From Cytophagales bacterium (GTDB taxonomy: Bacteria; Bacteroidota; Bacteroidia; Cytophagales; Flammeovirgaceae): a DNA stretch of 64,000 nt. This document shows positions 1-7,668 of this stretch, in pieces. The notes under the pieces are model-generated. The model had not been told where the DNA came from. It did not search any database and saw nothing but the letters and a program-made list of their open reading frames with translations. A program made the translations under genes and the position numbers. Within the stretch, counting starts at the first letter, position 1; every line of letters starts with the position of its first letter. The stretch spans positions 682,001 to 746,000 of the forward strand of contig JANWWC010000001.1 in the NCBI GenBank assembly GCA_025056215.1, written 5' to 3'.

Positions 1-119
1 AAATACACTTATTTTTGATATTTTCTTTTTCTTTCTTTAAATTTTTTCTTTTATTATTGCATAGCTTTTCAAGAATTTTCTGATGTCTTTGAAGTTGAAT
101 ATTTTTGTATTTAGAACAC

Positions 120-1694
120 ATGAAAACAAATTTTCTTTTCATTATTGCTTTTTTCGCTTATTTTATTGCATATTCCAACAACATACAAGTAACTAATGTA
201 GGAATCATCAATCAAAATACCACCTTAGATTTTTCCATGATACGCTTCGATATATCATGGCAAAATTCTTGGCGCACTTCTAATTTAGAAAGCAACTGGG
301 ACGCAGCGTGGGTATTTGTCAAGTACAGAAGAAAATGGTCAAACGAGTGGTTTCATGCTTATTTGCACAATACTGGGCATTCTGCTCCGAGTGGATGTAC
401 TCTTCAACCAGGGCTAATGAATACAAGTGCATCTTTCGATTCGATTACCAACCCTGCCGTAGGTGTTTTTGTATATCGCTCTTCTGACGGAATCGGAAAT
501 ATCAGTTTTAACAACATCCAATTGCGTTGGAACTACGGTGTAAACGGTTTAGCAGATTACGATAGCGTAGAAGTGTGCGTTTACGCGATTGAAATGGTGT
601 ATATTCCACAAGGTAGCTTCTACGTAGGCGATAACGATATGTTAAACAATTCCACATCATCAGGAAGATTTCGAAGAGGAGATGCTGATTTGCCTTTTCA
701 AGTGACATCGGAGGCAGCTCTGACTATTAACAATACATCCGCCACAGAACTGTGGGGAACCTCTACTTCAGGAACTAACACTATCGGAGGAAGTGGCACT
801 TTGGCAGCAAGTTTTCCCAAAGGGTATGGAGCTTTTTATATTATGAAATACGAGCTTTCTCAGTATATGTATAAGGAATTTTTAAACAAACTTACTCGAA
901 CTCAACAGTCTTCAAGAACTTTTATATCTGTTGTTGGTAATTATCATTGTAACTCAGGCGGCGGATGTACTTCTATTCAAAATAGAAACGGGATTCGTTT
1001 GATAAGTGACCCAGGAGGTAGCCTACCTCGCGTCTTTGGAAACGATTTGAGTGGTAATCTAACACCAGACGAATCCAATGACGGTCAGTACATCGCTCAT
1101 AATTGGACAAGCAACGACGATTTATTTGCTTTTGCAGACTGGTCAGGACTTCGACCTTATACAGAACTAGAGTACGAAAAAGTATGTAGAGGAACTTTGG
1201 TTCCTTTAGCCAATGAACGTCCGTGGGGAAACACGAACCAGACAACAGCAACAGGTATTACAAATCCTGGGCAAACTAATGAAATTGCTTCTCCTACAAG
1301 TGCCAATATCGTTTTAGGAAATGCTCCTTCTGTGCAAGGTCCTCTTAGAAGTGGAAATTTCGCAAGAGCTTCTTCAGACCGAGAACAAGCAGGCGCTGCC
1401 TATTACGGCGTGTTAGATATGGGAGGAAATCTTTGGGAGCTTATCGTTTCAGTAGGAGTACCAACTCACAGAACATTTCAAGGAAATATACATGGCAACG
1501 GTAACTTAAATGCTGCCGGTAACTCGGATGTAAGTGGATGGGCTCCTTCTCTATGTTATAGAGGAGGTTCTTGGGGGAACACACTGCCTACTACCATTCA
1601 CCATACATCCGATAGAACATTTGCAAGCAGTGTGAATCCTAACAATATTCGCTACAGTAGTGTAAGCATTCGTCTCGCAAGAACAAGCCCTTGA
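120..1694 (+). CDS. Secreted FGE/SUMF1-fold protein, copy 1
   Basis: Predicted exported protein of 524 residues. The first ATG after a short AT-rich leader gives a clear signal peptide (about residues 1-20); a TTG further upstream adds only a few residues. Residues 20-150 form an N-terminal domain rich in aromatic residues that the next gene shares. From about residue 155 it follows the formylglycine-generating enzyme (SUMF1/EgtB/PvdO) fold, with GLRPYTELEYEKVCRG near 342, GGNLWEL, RGGSW near 480 and the terminal RLAR. The two copper-binding cysteines that true FGE enzymes carry after RGGSW are absent, so a structural or binding role is likelier than catalysis; GldJ and GldK of the gliding machinery use the same fold. 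A CxxGGGC pair sits in an insertion near residue 285. Function not known. Confidence 0.8.
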   Translation: MKTNFLFIIAFFAYFIAYSNNIQVTNVGIINQNTTLDFSMIRFDISWQNSWRTSNLESNWDAAWVFVKYRRKWSNEWFHAYLHNTGHSAPSGCTLQPGLMNTSASFDSITNPAVGVFVYRSSDGIGNISFNNIQLRWNYGVNGLADYDSVEVCVYAIEMVYIPQGSFYVGDNDMLNNSTSSGRFRRGDADLPFQVTSEAALTINNTSATELWGTSTSGTNTIGGSGTLAASFPKGYGAFYIMKYELSQYMYKEFLNKLTRTQQSSRTFISVVGNYHCNSGGGCTSIQNRNGIRLISDPGGSLPRVFGNDLSGNLTPDESNDGQYIAHNWTSNDDLFAFADWSGLRPYTELEYEKVCRGTLVPLANERPWGNTNQTTATGITNPGQTNEIASPTSANIVLGNAPSVQGPLRSGNFARASSDREQAGAAYYGVLDMGGNLWELIVSVGVPTHRTFQGNIHGNGNLNAAGNSDVSGWAPSLCYRGGSWGNTLPTTIHHTSDRTFASSVNPNNIRYSSVSIRLARTSP

Positions 1695-1716
1695 TTTTTA
1701 CTAAAAACATAGATGT

Positions 1717-3279
1717 ATGAGAAAATCATTTTTACTCATTTATTTTTTCTCTTTCTTATGCTCAGCTAATAATATTCAAATTAACAATGTAGCTGTGGGA
1801 GGGCAAAATTTAGCGCTTAAATATACACTTGTTCAATTTGATATATCTTGGGAAAACTCTTGGAGAACTTCTACTTATGAAAGTAACTGGGACGCTGCTT
1901 GGGTCTTCGTAAAATATCGCAAAAAATGGGATACGCAATGGTTTCATGCTTATTTGCACAACAGCGGACATAACGCACCCTCAGGTTGTACCATTACACC
2001 TGGACTTGTGAACACGAGCGCTGCATTCGATTCTATTAATAATCCTGCTGTAGGCGTTTTTATTTATCGCTCTTCCAATGGAATTGGAAACATAAGCTTT
2101 AACGGCGTCCAATTGCGTTGGAACTACGGTGTAAACGGTTTAGCAGATTACGATAGCGTAGAAGTGTGCGTTTATGCAATTGAAATGGTATATATTCCAC
2201 AAGGTAGTTTTTTTGTAGGTGATAACGACATATTCAATAGTTCTACTTCTTCAGGGCGGTTCCGAAGAGGAGACGTAGATTTGCCTTTTGAAATCACATC
2301 AGAAGCAGCCATCTCGATAGGAAACACATCCTCCACTCAATTATGGGGAACCTCTACTTCAGGAACTAACACTATCGGAGGAAGTGGCACTTTGGCAGCA
2401 AGTTTTCCCAAAGGGTATGGAGCTTTTTATATTATGAAATACGAGCTTTCTCAGTACATGTACAAAGAATTTTTGAATAAGCTCACTCGAACTCAACAAG
2501 CTAACAGAAGTCCTGTTACTATCGTAGGAAACTATCACTGCGGTGGTGGCGGAGGATGTGCTACCATTCAGAACAGGAACGGCATTCGTCTTATGAGTGA
2601 TCCTGGCGGGACGCTGCCGAGAGTTTTTGGAAACGATTTTAATGGAAATAACACAGAAGGAGAAGCAGGCGACGGGCTTCATATTGCTTGTAATTGGGTA
2701 AGCGCAGACGATATACGCGCATTTGCGGATTGGTCTGGCCTACGACCTTATACAGAACTTGAATACGAAAAAGTTTGTCGCGGACCTTTGATGGTAGTTT
2801 CGAATGAACGCCCTTGGGCAACTACTAATCAAACTTTTGCTACTGGTATTGTGAATCCAGGACAAGACAACGAAATCGCATCACCTTCGAGCGCCAACCT
2901 AGTGTACAATAACCATGCAAGCGTACAAGGGCCTTTAAGATGCGGAAACTTTGCGCGCGCCTCTTCTAACAGAGAAGAAGCAGGAGCTGCTTATTACGGT
3001 GCTTTAGACATGGTGGGAAATCTTATCGAGTGCATCGCATCCGTTGGGGTTACCGCCCATCGTTCTTTTCAAGGTAATATTCATGGAAATGGTGTCTTGA
3101 ATACTAGTGGAAACACAGATATCACTGTATGGCCCTCTTCATTTGGTTTAAGAGGAGGAAGTTGGTCTACTACTGCCTCCTTACCTCATACGTCCGATAG
3201 AAATTTCGCTAGTTTCGAAATAACAGGAAATACAAAATACAATTATGCTTCAATCCGATTAGCTAGAACTCAACCGTAG
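1717..3279 (+). CDS. Secreted FGE/SUMF1-fold protein, copy 2
   Basis: Tandem paralogue of the preceding gene, 22 bp downstream, 520 residues, with its own signal peptide (about 1-18) and the same two-part build: an N-terminal aromatic-rich domain and an FGE/SUMF1-fold domain with GLRPYTELEYEKVCRG, a C-x5-C pair in the same insertion, RGGSW and terminal RLAR. Again no cysteines follow RGGSW, so no FGE-type metal centre is expected. Most of the gene differs from copy 1 at many synonymous sites, but two blocks (2108-2174 and 2344-2456) are identical to it, suggesting gene conversion. It lies 5 bp from the T9SS repeat protein, so the three genes probably form one transcription unit for surface or secreted proteins. 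Confidence 0.8.
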   Translation: MRKSFLLIYFFSFLCSANNIQINNVAVGGQNLALKYTLVQFDISWENSWRTSTYESNWDAAWVFVKYRKKWDTQWFHAYLHNSGHNAPSGCTITPGLVNTSAAFDSINNPAVGVFIYRSSNGIGNISFNGVQLRWNYGVNGLADYDSVEVCVYAIEMVYIPQGSFFVGDNDIFNSSTSSGRFRRGDVDLPFEITSEAAISIGNTSSTQLWGTSTSGTNTIGGSGTLAASFPKGYGAFYIMKYELSQYMYKEFLNKLTRTQQANRSPVTIVGNYHCGGGGGCATIQNRNGIRLMSDPGGTLPRVFGNDFNGNNTEGEAGDGLHIACNWVSADDIRAFADWSGLRPYTELEYEKVCRGPLMVVSNERPWATTNQTFATGIVNPGQDNEIASPSSANLVYNNHASVQGPLRCGNFARASSNREEAGAAYYGALDMVGNLIECIASVGVTAHRSFQGNIHGNGVLNTSGNTDITVWPSSFGLRGGSWSTTASLPHTSDRNFASFEITGNTKYNYASIRLARTQP

Positions 3280-3284
3280 TTACA

Positions 3285-4385
3285 ATGAAACTATATTTCG
3301 GGACGGTTTTCTCAATCTTGGCAATTCACTACTCGTATGCCCAGAACAACGCTATTTTTTACGGAGGAGAAGGCAAAGGAGAATCGCTATTTTGTTATTC
3401 TCAAGCAAATGCTGTTTTAAATAATTCTATTTTTTTAGGTGGAGAAAGCGAAGGAAGCAATGTGTTTTGCTATCAACAATCTAATCCAGTACTTAATAAC
3501 AACATTTTCATAGGAGGAAATTCTATTGGAGAGCGCGTTTTTTGTTATGAGCAAGATAACGCAACTATCAATAATAGCATTTTTAAAGGGGGAAACGCTT
3601 CTGGAAGTAGAGTATCGTGCTATGAGCAATTAAATGCCATTCTAAACAACAACATTTTTATAGGAGGAAACTCGATTGGAGAACATGTCTTTTGTTATGA
3701 ACAATTAAGTCCAGTTCTTAACAATAGTATATTTATCGGAGGAAATTCTATTGGTGAAATTGTGTTTTGCTATGAACAAGACAACGCTATTATCAATAAT
3801 AATATCTTTAAAGGAGGAACCTCAGCAGGGTTTGCTAGAAGTTGCGTTGGTACGCTGGAGGCTGTCCCCTTGCCTATCCAAGTCTTGATATTTGAACTTA
3901 TTGAATTATTTCCTAAAGTGCATCTTTATTGGAGGGTATCATCTGTAATCAATACCGAATACATTGTAGAAAAAAGCTCAAATGGCATCGAATGGAACGA
4001 AATTGGTACTTTAAAAGGCAATTCATTCTCTTACCACTTCACTGATTCTCTTTCTCATGAAGGAACATTCTACTATCGCTTTAAGTATCGCGATGAAAAA
4101 TCTGCACTTGTATACTCACCAATCCGAAATGTATATTATTCTGTTGCGAACACATCTGAACATCATGCTTTAATATATCCTAATCCTACTAACAGCGAAT
4201 TTTTTGTAGTTACCTCTTCTTCTCACTATGAAATAGAACTTATCAATTCGTTAGGACAAATAGTTTACAAAATCGAAAATGCTACTTCTGTAAATGTTAA
4301 TGAGTATCCGAATGGAATTTATACTGTAAAGATAACCTTCCGCGACGGAGTTTCCCTATATCGTAAGATTTTAATCCAAAAATAA
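3285..4385 (+). CDS. Secreted cysteine-repeat protein with T9SS sorting domain
   Basis: Protein of 366 residues with a signal peptide ending near AQ at residue 20. Residues 21-187 are seven units of exactly 25 residues, pattern NNxIFxGGxxxGxxxFCYEQxN, each with a cysteine at unit position 17 (residues 37, 62, 87, 112, 137, 162, 187). A linker region (about 195-285, starting LPIQVLIFE and containing VEKSSNGIEW) resembles the module that often precedes sorting domains in Bacteroidota. Residues 295-366 are a type A T9SS C-terminal domain (YPNPTNSEFFV, then NGIYTVKITF and a basic tail). It should cross the outer membrane through the type IX system and become surface-anchored or released. The repeat may be a beta-solenoid or disulfide-bearing stalk; that is inference. 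Confidence 0.82.
   Translation: MKLYFGTVFSILAIHYSYAQNNAIFYGGEGKGESLFCYSQANAVLNNSIFLGGESEGSNVFCYQQSNPVLNNNIFIGGNSIGERVFCYEQDNATINNSIFKGGNASGSRVSCYEQLNAILNNNIFIGGNSIGEHVFCYEQLSPVLNNSIFIGGNSIGEIVFCYEQDNAIINNNIFKGGTSAGFARSCVGTLEAVPLPIQVLIFELIELFPKVHLYWRVSSVINTEYIVEKSSNGIEWNEIGTLKGNSFSYHFTDSLSHEGTFYYRFKYRDEKSALVYSPIRNVYYSVANTSEHHALIYPNPTNSEFFVVTSSSHYEIELINSLGQIVYKIENATSVNVNEYPNGIYTVKITFRDGVSLYRKILIQK
3345..3845 (+). repeat. Seven tandem 75-bp coding repeats
   Basis: In-frame tandem repeats of 75 bp inside the T9SS repeat protein, starting at 3345, 3420, 3495, 3570, 3645, 3720 and 3795 (the last is partial). Copies differ at many third positions, so they are old. Units 2-3-4 resemble units 5-6-7 in order: endings NPVL/SPVL, DNATI/DNAII and the KGG...SC form in units 4 and 7. 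This points to a 225-bp higher-order duplication. Confidence 0.85.
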
Positions 4386-4431
4386 ATCTTTACTATTACA
4401 AAGAATGTTAAACGAAATTGAAATATAAAAT

Positions 4432-4450
4432 CTCTTAAAGTCTCTAAGAG
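4432..4450 (-). terminator. Likely terminator of the gldB operon
   Basis: Inverted repeat CTCTTA / TAAGAG with a 7-nt loop, overlapping the last codons of the leftmost minus-strand gene. Read on the minus strand it is followed by a T-rich stretch (ATTTTATATTTC). The stem is short and AT-rich, so it is only moderately convincing. It lies between two convergent transcription units. Confidence 0.4.
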
Positions 4451-4785
4451 TTACTTGATGAAGATACTTTGCGCTGCTCACTCCAATAAGCAAACAATTT
4501 ATTTTTAAGATACTCTAAAAGAAGGATTCCGATATTTTTTTGTATCCATTGCCATACAATAGAAGAGGATGGCTGATATTGAACTTTAGAAGAATGGAAA
4601 TTTTTGTCTTTTTCACTACCAAAAAAAAATTGAAAGACAAAATAAGCTACTAACCCTGCAATCAAAGAAATAGCTACAACTTTGAGCACACGAAGGATGC
4701 TAAATTCTAATTTTGCTATATTCTCAAGAAGTTGCTCTGTTAACTCTTGTTGTCTTGCTATGATGTTTTTTTTCGTATTATTCAT
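4444..4785 (-). CDS. Small membrane protein, last gene of the gldB operon
   Basis: Protein of 113 residues, not assigned to a family. The chosen ATG overlaps the end of the previous gene by 8 bp (ATGAATAA), which suggests translational coupling; a longer reading would run further into that gene. It has a lysine-rich amphipathic N-terminus (about 1-28), one strong membrane segment (about 34-54, ending in FVFQFFFG), a polar linker and a second weakly hydrophobic stretch near 78-95. The pairing with a holin-like membrane protein suggests a small inner-membrane complex, but no function can be read from the sequence. Confidence 0.65.
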   Translation of the reverse strand: MNNTKKNIIARQQELTEQLLENIAKLEFSILRVLKVVAISLIAGLVAYFVFQFFFGSEKDKNFHSSKVQYQPSSSIVWQWIQKNIGILLLEYLKNKLFAYWSEQRKVSSSSNS

Positions 4786-5143
4786 AAAATTGATCTTCGA
4801 AAAGCATTTTTTCAACAATTCGGCGCATAAGATTACGGAATGTCGACCTGAATTTAAAAAATATCCCCCAAAAAACTATAAATAAAAGCGTCACCACAGC
4901 AAAGCCGACGTAACGCGGAATTTGCCACACATCGCTAATAAAAAAAGCAATTGTAAAACAAGCGAACAAAAAAGCAATAGCAAGAGTTCCTAATAATACG
5001 AGAAGTAAAAAAAATACAGCTAAGAAACGGGCTACACTTTCTTTAAGTTCAATTTTAGCAAGTTGAGCATATAAATAGAGCAATTCGCGCAATTGTTCAG
5101 CAATTTGAGTAAGAAAGCGCACAATAAAAGATTGTTCTCTCAT
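4778..5143 (-). CDS. Phage-holin-like (Phage_holin_3_6) membrane protein
   Basis: Protein of 121 residues with an N-terminal amphipathic helix (about 1-35, LYLYAQLAKIELKE), two adjacent membrane spans (about 40-65 and 75-97) and a basic C-terminal tail. This layout fits the PF07332 'phage holin family' proteins, which in non-phage contexts are small inner-membrane proteins of unknown role. It overlaps gldB by 4 bp (ATGA) and the next gene by 8 bp, so it is surely part of the same operon. There are no phage genes nearby, which argues against a real holin. Confidence 0.65.
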   Translation of the reverse strand: MREQSFIVRFLTQIAEQLRELLYLYAQLAKIELKESVARFLAVFFLLLVLLGTLAIAFLFACFTIAFFISDVWQIPRYVGFAVVTLLFIVFWGIFFKFRSTFRNLMRRIVEKMLFEDQFYE

Positions 5144-6180
5144 GAATTAGGCTTCTTAGGCTTAAATTTGGATTGTTCGAAAATATATTTTGCATTTTTT
5201 TCTTCCATGAGGGCTGGAAGAGTCATCGTAGAATTTCGCTTCATATAGGCTTTGATGATTTCCCATGCTAACCATCTTCCCACTCTTCCAGGGCATTCAT
5301 CGCCAATTTCAAGGGTTTTAGGGCGCTCACCGACGTATTTATTTTTAATAAACTCTTGTGTTTCATAAAAAAGCCCGTAGCCATTTTCGCCTTTATACTC
5401 CACAAAGTGCGACCATATTTGGTCCACATTATAACGACAAGCCAGCAATTCGGCGCGCGTATACCCTAAAATTAATGTATCGGGCACGTATGGCAAAATT
5501 TTTTTTGTAAAATAATAAGACTTTCCATAAAAAATCATGTCTGCTAACAGTGTTTTGTCTTGGAAATCGTAAGCGTTGTATTTAGCCGAAAGCATAATAA
5601 TAGTAGTCGGAACGATCGTTTGAGGCGAATATCGTTTAAGAATATACATCGGAATTTCAGGAGGATAGTACATCATCTTCTTTTCTCCTAAAAAATACTC
5701 CAAGCTAATTACCATCATATCTTCCGCTATAAAAATATCTCGCCCAAAGCCGAGAGCTCCATAGCCTGAAACAATCGTAAAAATTTGAGGCTGTTTAAAC
5801 TCAGGATAATAATATTTTAAAAACCGAAACGCCTGCTCAAATTCTTTTTCTATATCAGAAATAGAAGAAAAAGTTTGTTGTACATCTGCTAAAAGAGTAT
5901 CTGTTTGAGGAAAAGACCTAAATTGAGTCATTACTTTCCATAAAGTAGAAGTCTCGGCGGGTGTAAAACTGCGCACATACCTCTGAAATAAGGGATTTTC
6001 TTCTAAATATGAAGAAAACTCTTGCTCTGTTTTTAAAGCAAAAATTTCTTTCTCCCATCGTCGAATACTTACCTTTTCTACTTGTACGTTCGAAACATCT
6101 GGAATGGGTTCTTCATCCGCTGTTTCAGAGCATGAAAACATGCTCATCGTTGTCAAAACAATTAGTAGTAGTTTTTTCAT
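5140..6180 (-). CDS. gldB: Gliding motility lipoprotein GldB
   Basis: Lipoprotein of 346 residues: signal sequence MKKLLLIVLTTMSMFSC with the lipid-accepting cysteine at about 17. The body matches GldB in length and in family stretches such as GYGALGFGRDIFIA near 145, the central MPMYILKRY-like region (here IPMYILKRYSPQ), and the C-terminal ECPGRVGRWLAWEIIKAYM followed by IFEQSKFKPKK. GldB is needed for gliding in Flavobacterium and is found across Bacteroidota, including non-gliders, so it supports but does not prove motility. It starts 2 bp after the TolC-type gene and overlaps the following gene by 4 bp. Confidence 0.85.
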   Translation of the reverse strand: MKKLLLIVLTTMSMFSCSETADEEPIPDVSNVQVEKVSIRRWEKEIFALKTEQEFSSYLEENPLFQRYVRSFTPAETSTLWKVMTQFRSFPQTDTLLADVQQTFSSISDIEKEFEQAFRFLKYYYPEFKQPQIFTIVSGYGALGFGRDIFIAEDMMVISLEYFLGEKKMMYYPPEIPMYILKRYSPQTIVPTTIIMLSAKYNAYDFQDKTLLADMIFYGKSYYFTKKILPYVPDTLILGYTRAELLACRYNVDQIWSHFVEYKGENGYGLFYETQEFIKNKYVGERPKTLEIGDECPGRVGRWLAWEIIKAYMKRNSTMTLPALMEEKNAKYIFEQSKFKPKKPNS

Positions 6181-6182
6181 AT

Positions 6183-7658
6183 TTAAAACACAATAGATTT
6201 CCCGGCGTAAAAATCTAAAATCTTCATTTTAAACCAAAAGTCAAATTCAGCTTGTAAGAGCTGATTTTCGGCATTTAACAAATTGATACGAGCATTTTGC
6301 CATTCTACCAAAGGTAAAGCGCCTGCTTCATAACGATTGGTTATCATTTGAAAGTTTTGTTTAGTAGCTTCTACTCGCATACGATTCGAATGATAGGTTT
6401 TGTGAGCTAATTTTACATCGCAATAAGCGCGTTCAATCTTTTGTTGAAGTTGTAAGCGAACTTGTTGTTCATTCAAATCGGCTTGCTTGGCTCGAAGTTG
6501 AGCAGCAACAACATTAGCTCTATTTCGGTAACGAGTAAAAATAGGAATTGTAAGGTCAAAACTAAGAGAGCGCCGTAAACTTTGGTCGAGTTGATCAAAA
6601 AAAGTAAACGGTTCTAATATAGGAAGGGTAATGGCTCTATCTTGAAAGACAGGTATGGGAGTTTGGTTGCTATCAAAAAAATATCCTATAATTTCTCTAT
6701 TAGTCACTGTCGAAAATCCAGTTAATTTTTGTTTTTGTGCGCTAGAGTAAAGCGTAAATAATCCGGCAGAAAATGAAAGCGTAGGCAAAAAAGCAGCTTT
6801 TGATATGTGTACGCTCGCATATGCACTTTTTTTCTGCCATTCAGCACTATGAATTTCGGGCATTTCTCGAACTGCTACTTCATAGATTTCTTTAGGAGTC
6901 TGAATAGTCAATTGCTCTGGAGGCTCAGGAAAGGTAGGCAATTCTATTGCAAAAGGATCGTGAAAAGGAATGTGCAAAAGTTGCCTGAGTTCTAACAAAG
7001 AAAGTTCTAAATTGTTTTCTGCATTCACAAGATTAGTTTCGTCGATAGCCAGTTGAGCGCGAAGTTCGGTTTCATGAACTATAGGTAGCGAGCCAGAGCG
7101 CACCAACGATTGAGTGCGAATCAGTTGATTTTCAGTAATCTGTTTTTGGTTCCGTAGGTTCTGAAGTTGTTTTTCTTGTAAGGCGATTTGTAAAAAAAGG
7201 GTTGCGATGCTAAGCGACAACTCATTCTTAGCTTTTTGAAGAGCGTATCTCGAAGATTGAACATTAGCTCGATTTTGCTGAATCGTATAATGAAGTCGAA
7301 AGCCATTGAATAAAGCAATAGTAGAGCTTATCGAGAAATTATTAGATTGAATTCGTCGGTTAAGAAACTGATTAGTAAAAGGGTCAATAGAGCGTCCCCA
7401 ATTATAAGCGTGAGAGGCTCGTCCGTTGATATCTGGCATTTTTTCGTAATAAGACTGCTTAAGTTGGTTTTCAGCTTGTTGAACATCTATTTCGGCGAGT
7501 TGAATAGAAATATTGCGTTGTAAAGCGTATTCTACACATGCCTGGAGCGTCCATTTTTCTTGGGCAAACACACAAAAAGAAAAAAAACAACCTGCAAAAA
7601 GTTTGCTTATCAACAACAATTTTTCATAAAAATGAAATATTTTACACTTAGAACACAT
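6183..7658 (-). CDS. TolC-family outer membrane channel protein
   Basis: Protein of 491 residues from the ATG 10 bp after the methyltransferase gene; a longer in-frame extension would lie inside that gene and is rejected. The signal peptide (about 10-33) ends in FCVFAQ. The rest shows the two related halves of TolC-type proteins: WTLQACVEYALQRN at the start, long alpha-helical heptad regions (about 170-260 and 380-480), and a repeated YEAGALPLVEW / VRSGSLPIVHE turn. It should form a trimeric outer-membrane channel used by an efflux pump or type I exporter. No pump subunits are in this operon, so its inner-membrane partner must be encoded elsewhere. Confidence 0.85.
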   Translation of the reverse strand: MCSKCKIFHFYEKLLLISKLFAGCFFSFCVFAQEKWTLQACVEYALQRNISIQLAEIDVQQAENQLKQSYYEKMPDINGRASHAYNWGRSIDPFTNQFLNRRIQSNNFSISSTIALFNGFRLHYTIQQNRANVQSSRYALQKAKNELSLSIATLFLQIALQEKQLQNLRNQKQITENQLIRTQSLVRSGSLPIVHETELRAQLAIDETNLVNAENNLELSLLELRQLLHIPFHDPFAIELPTFPEPPEQLTIQTPKEIYEVAVREMPEIHSAEWQKKSAYASVHISKAAFLPTLSFSAGLFTLYSSAQKQKLTGFSTVTNREIIGYFFDSNQTPIPVFQDRAITLPILEPFTFFDQLDQSLRRSLSFDLTIPIFTRYRNRANVVAAQLRAKQADLNEQQVRLQLQQKIERAYCDVKLAHKTYHSNRMRVEATKQNFQMITNRYEAGALPLVEWQNARINLLNAENQLLQAEFDFWFKMKILDFYAGKSIVF

Positions 7659-7668
7659 ATCAATCTTT

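Noticed and set aside
100-107. TATTTTTG before the first FGE-like gene as promoter
   Set aside because: It is only 12 bp from the ATG and has no -33 element; the region is so AT-rich that a chance match is likely.
3345-3845. 75-bp repeats considered as a CRISPR or minisatellite array
   Set aside because: They are in frame, vary at third positions and have no spacers, so they are protein repeats.
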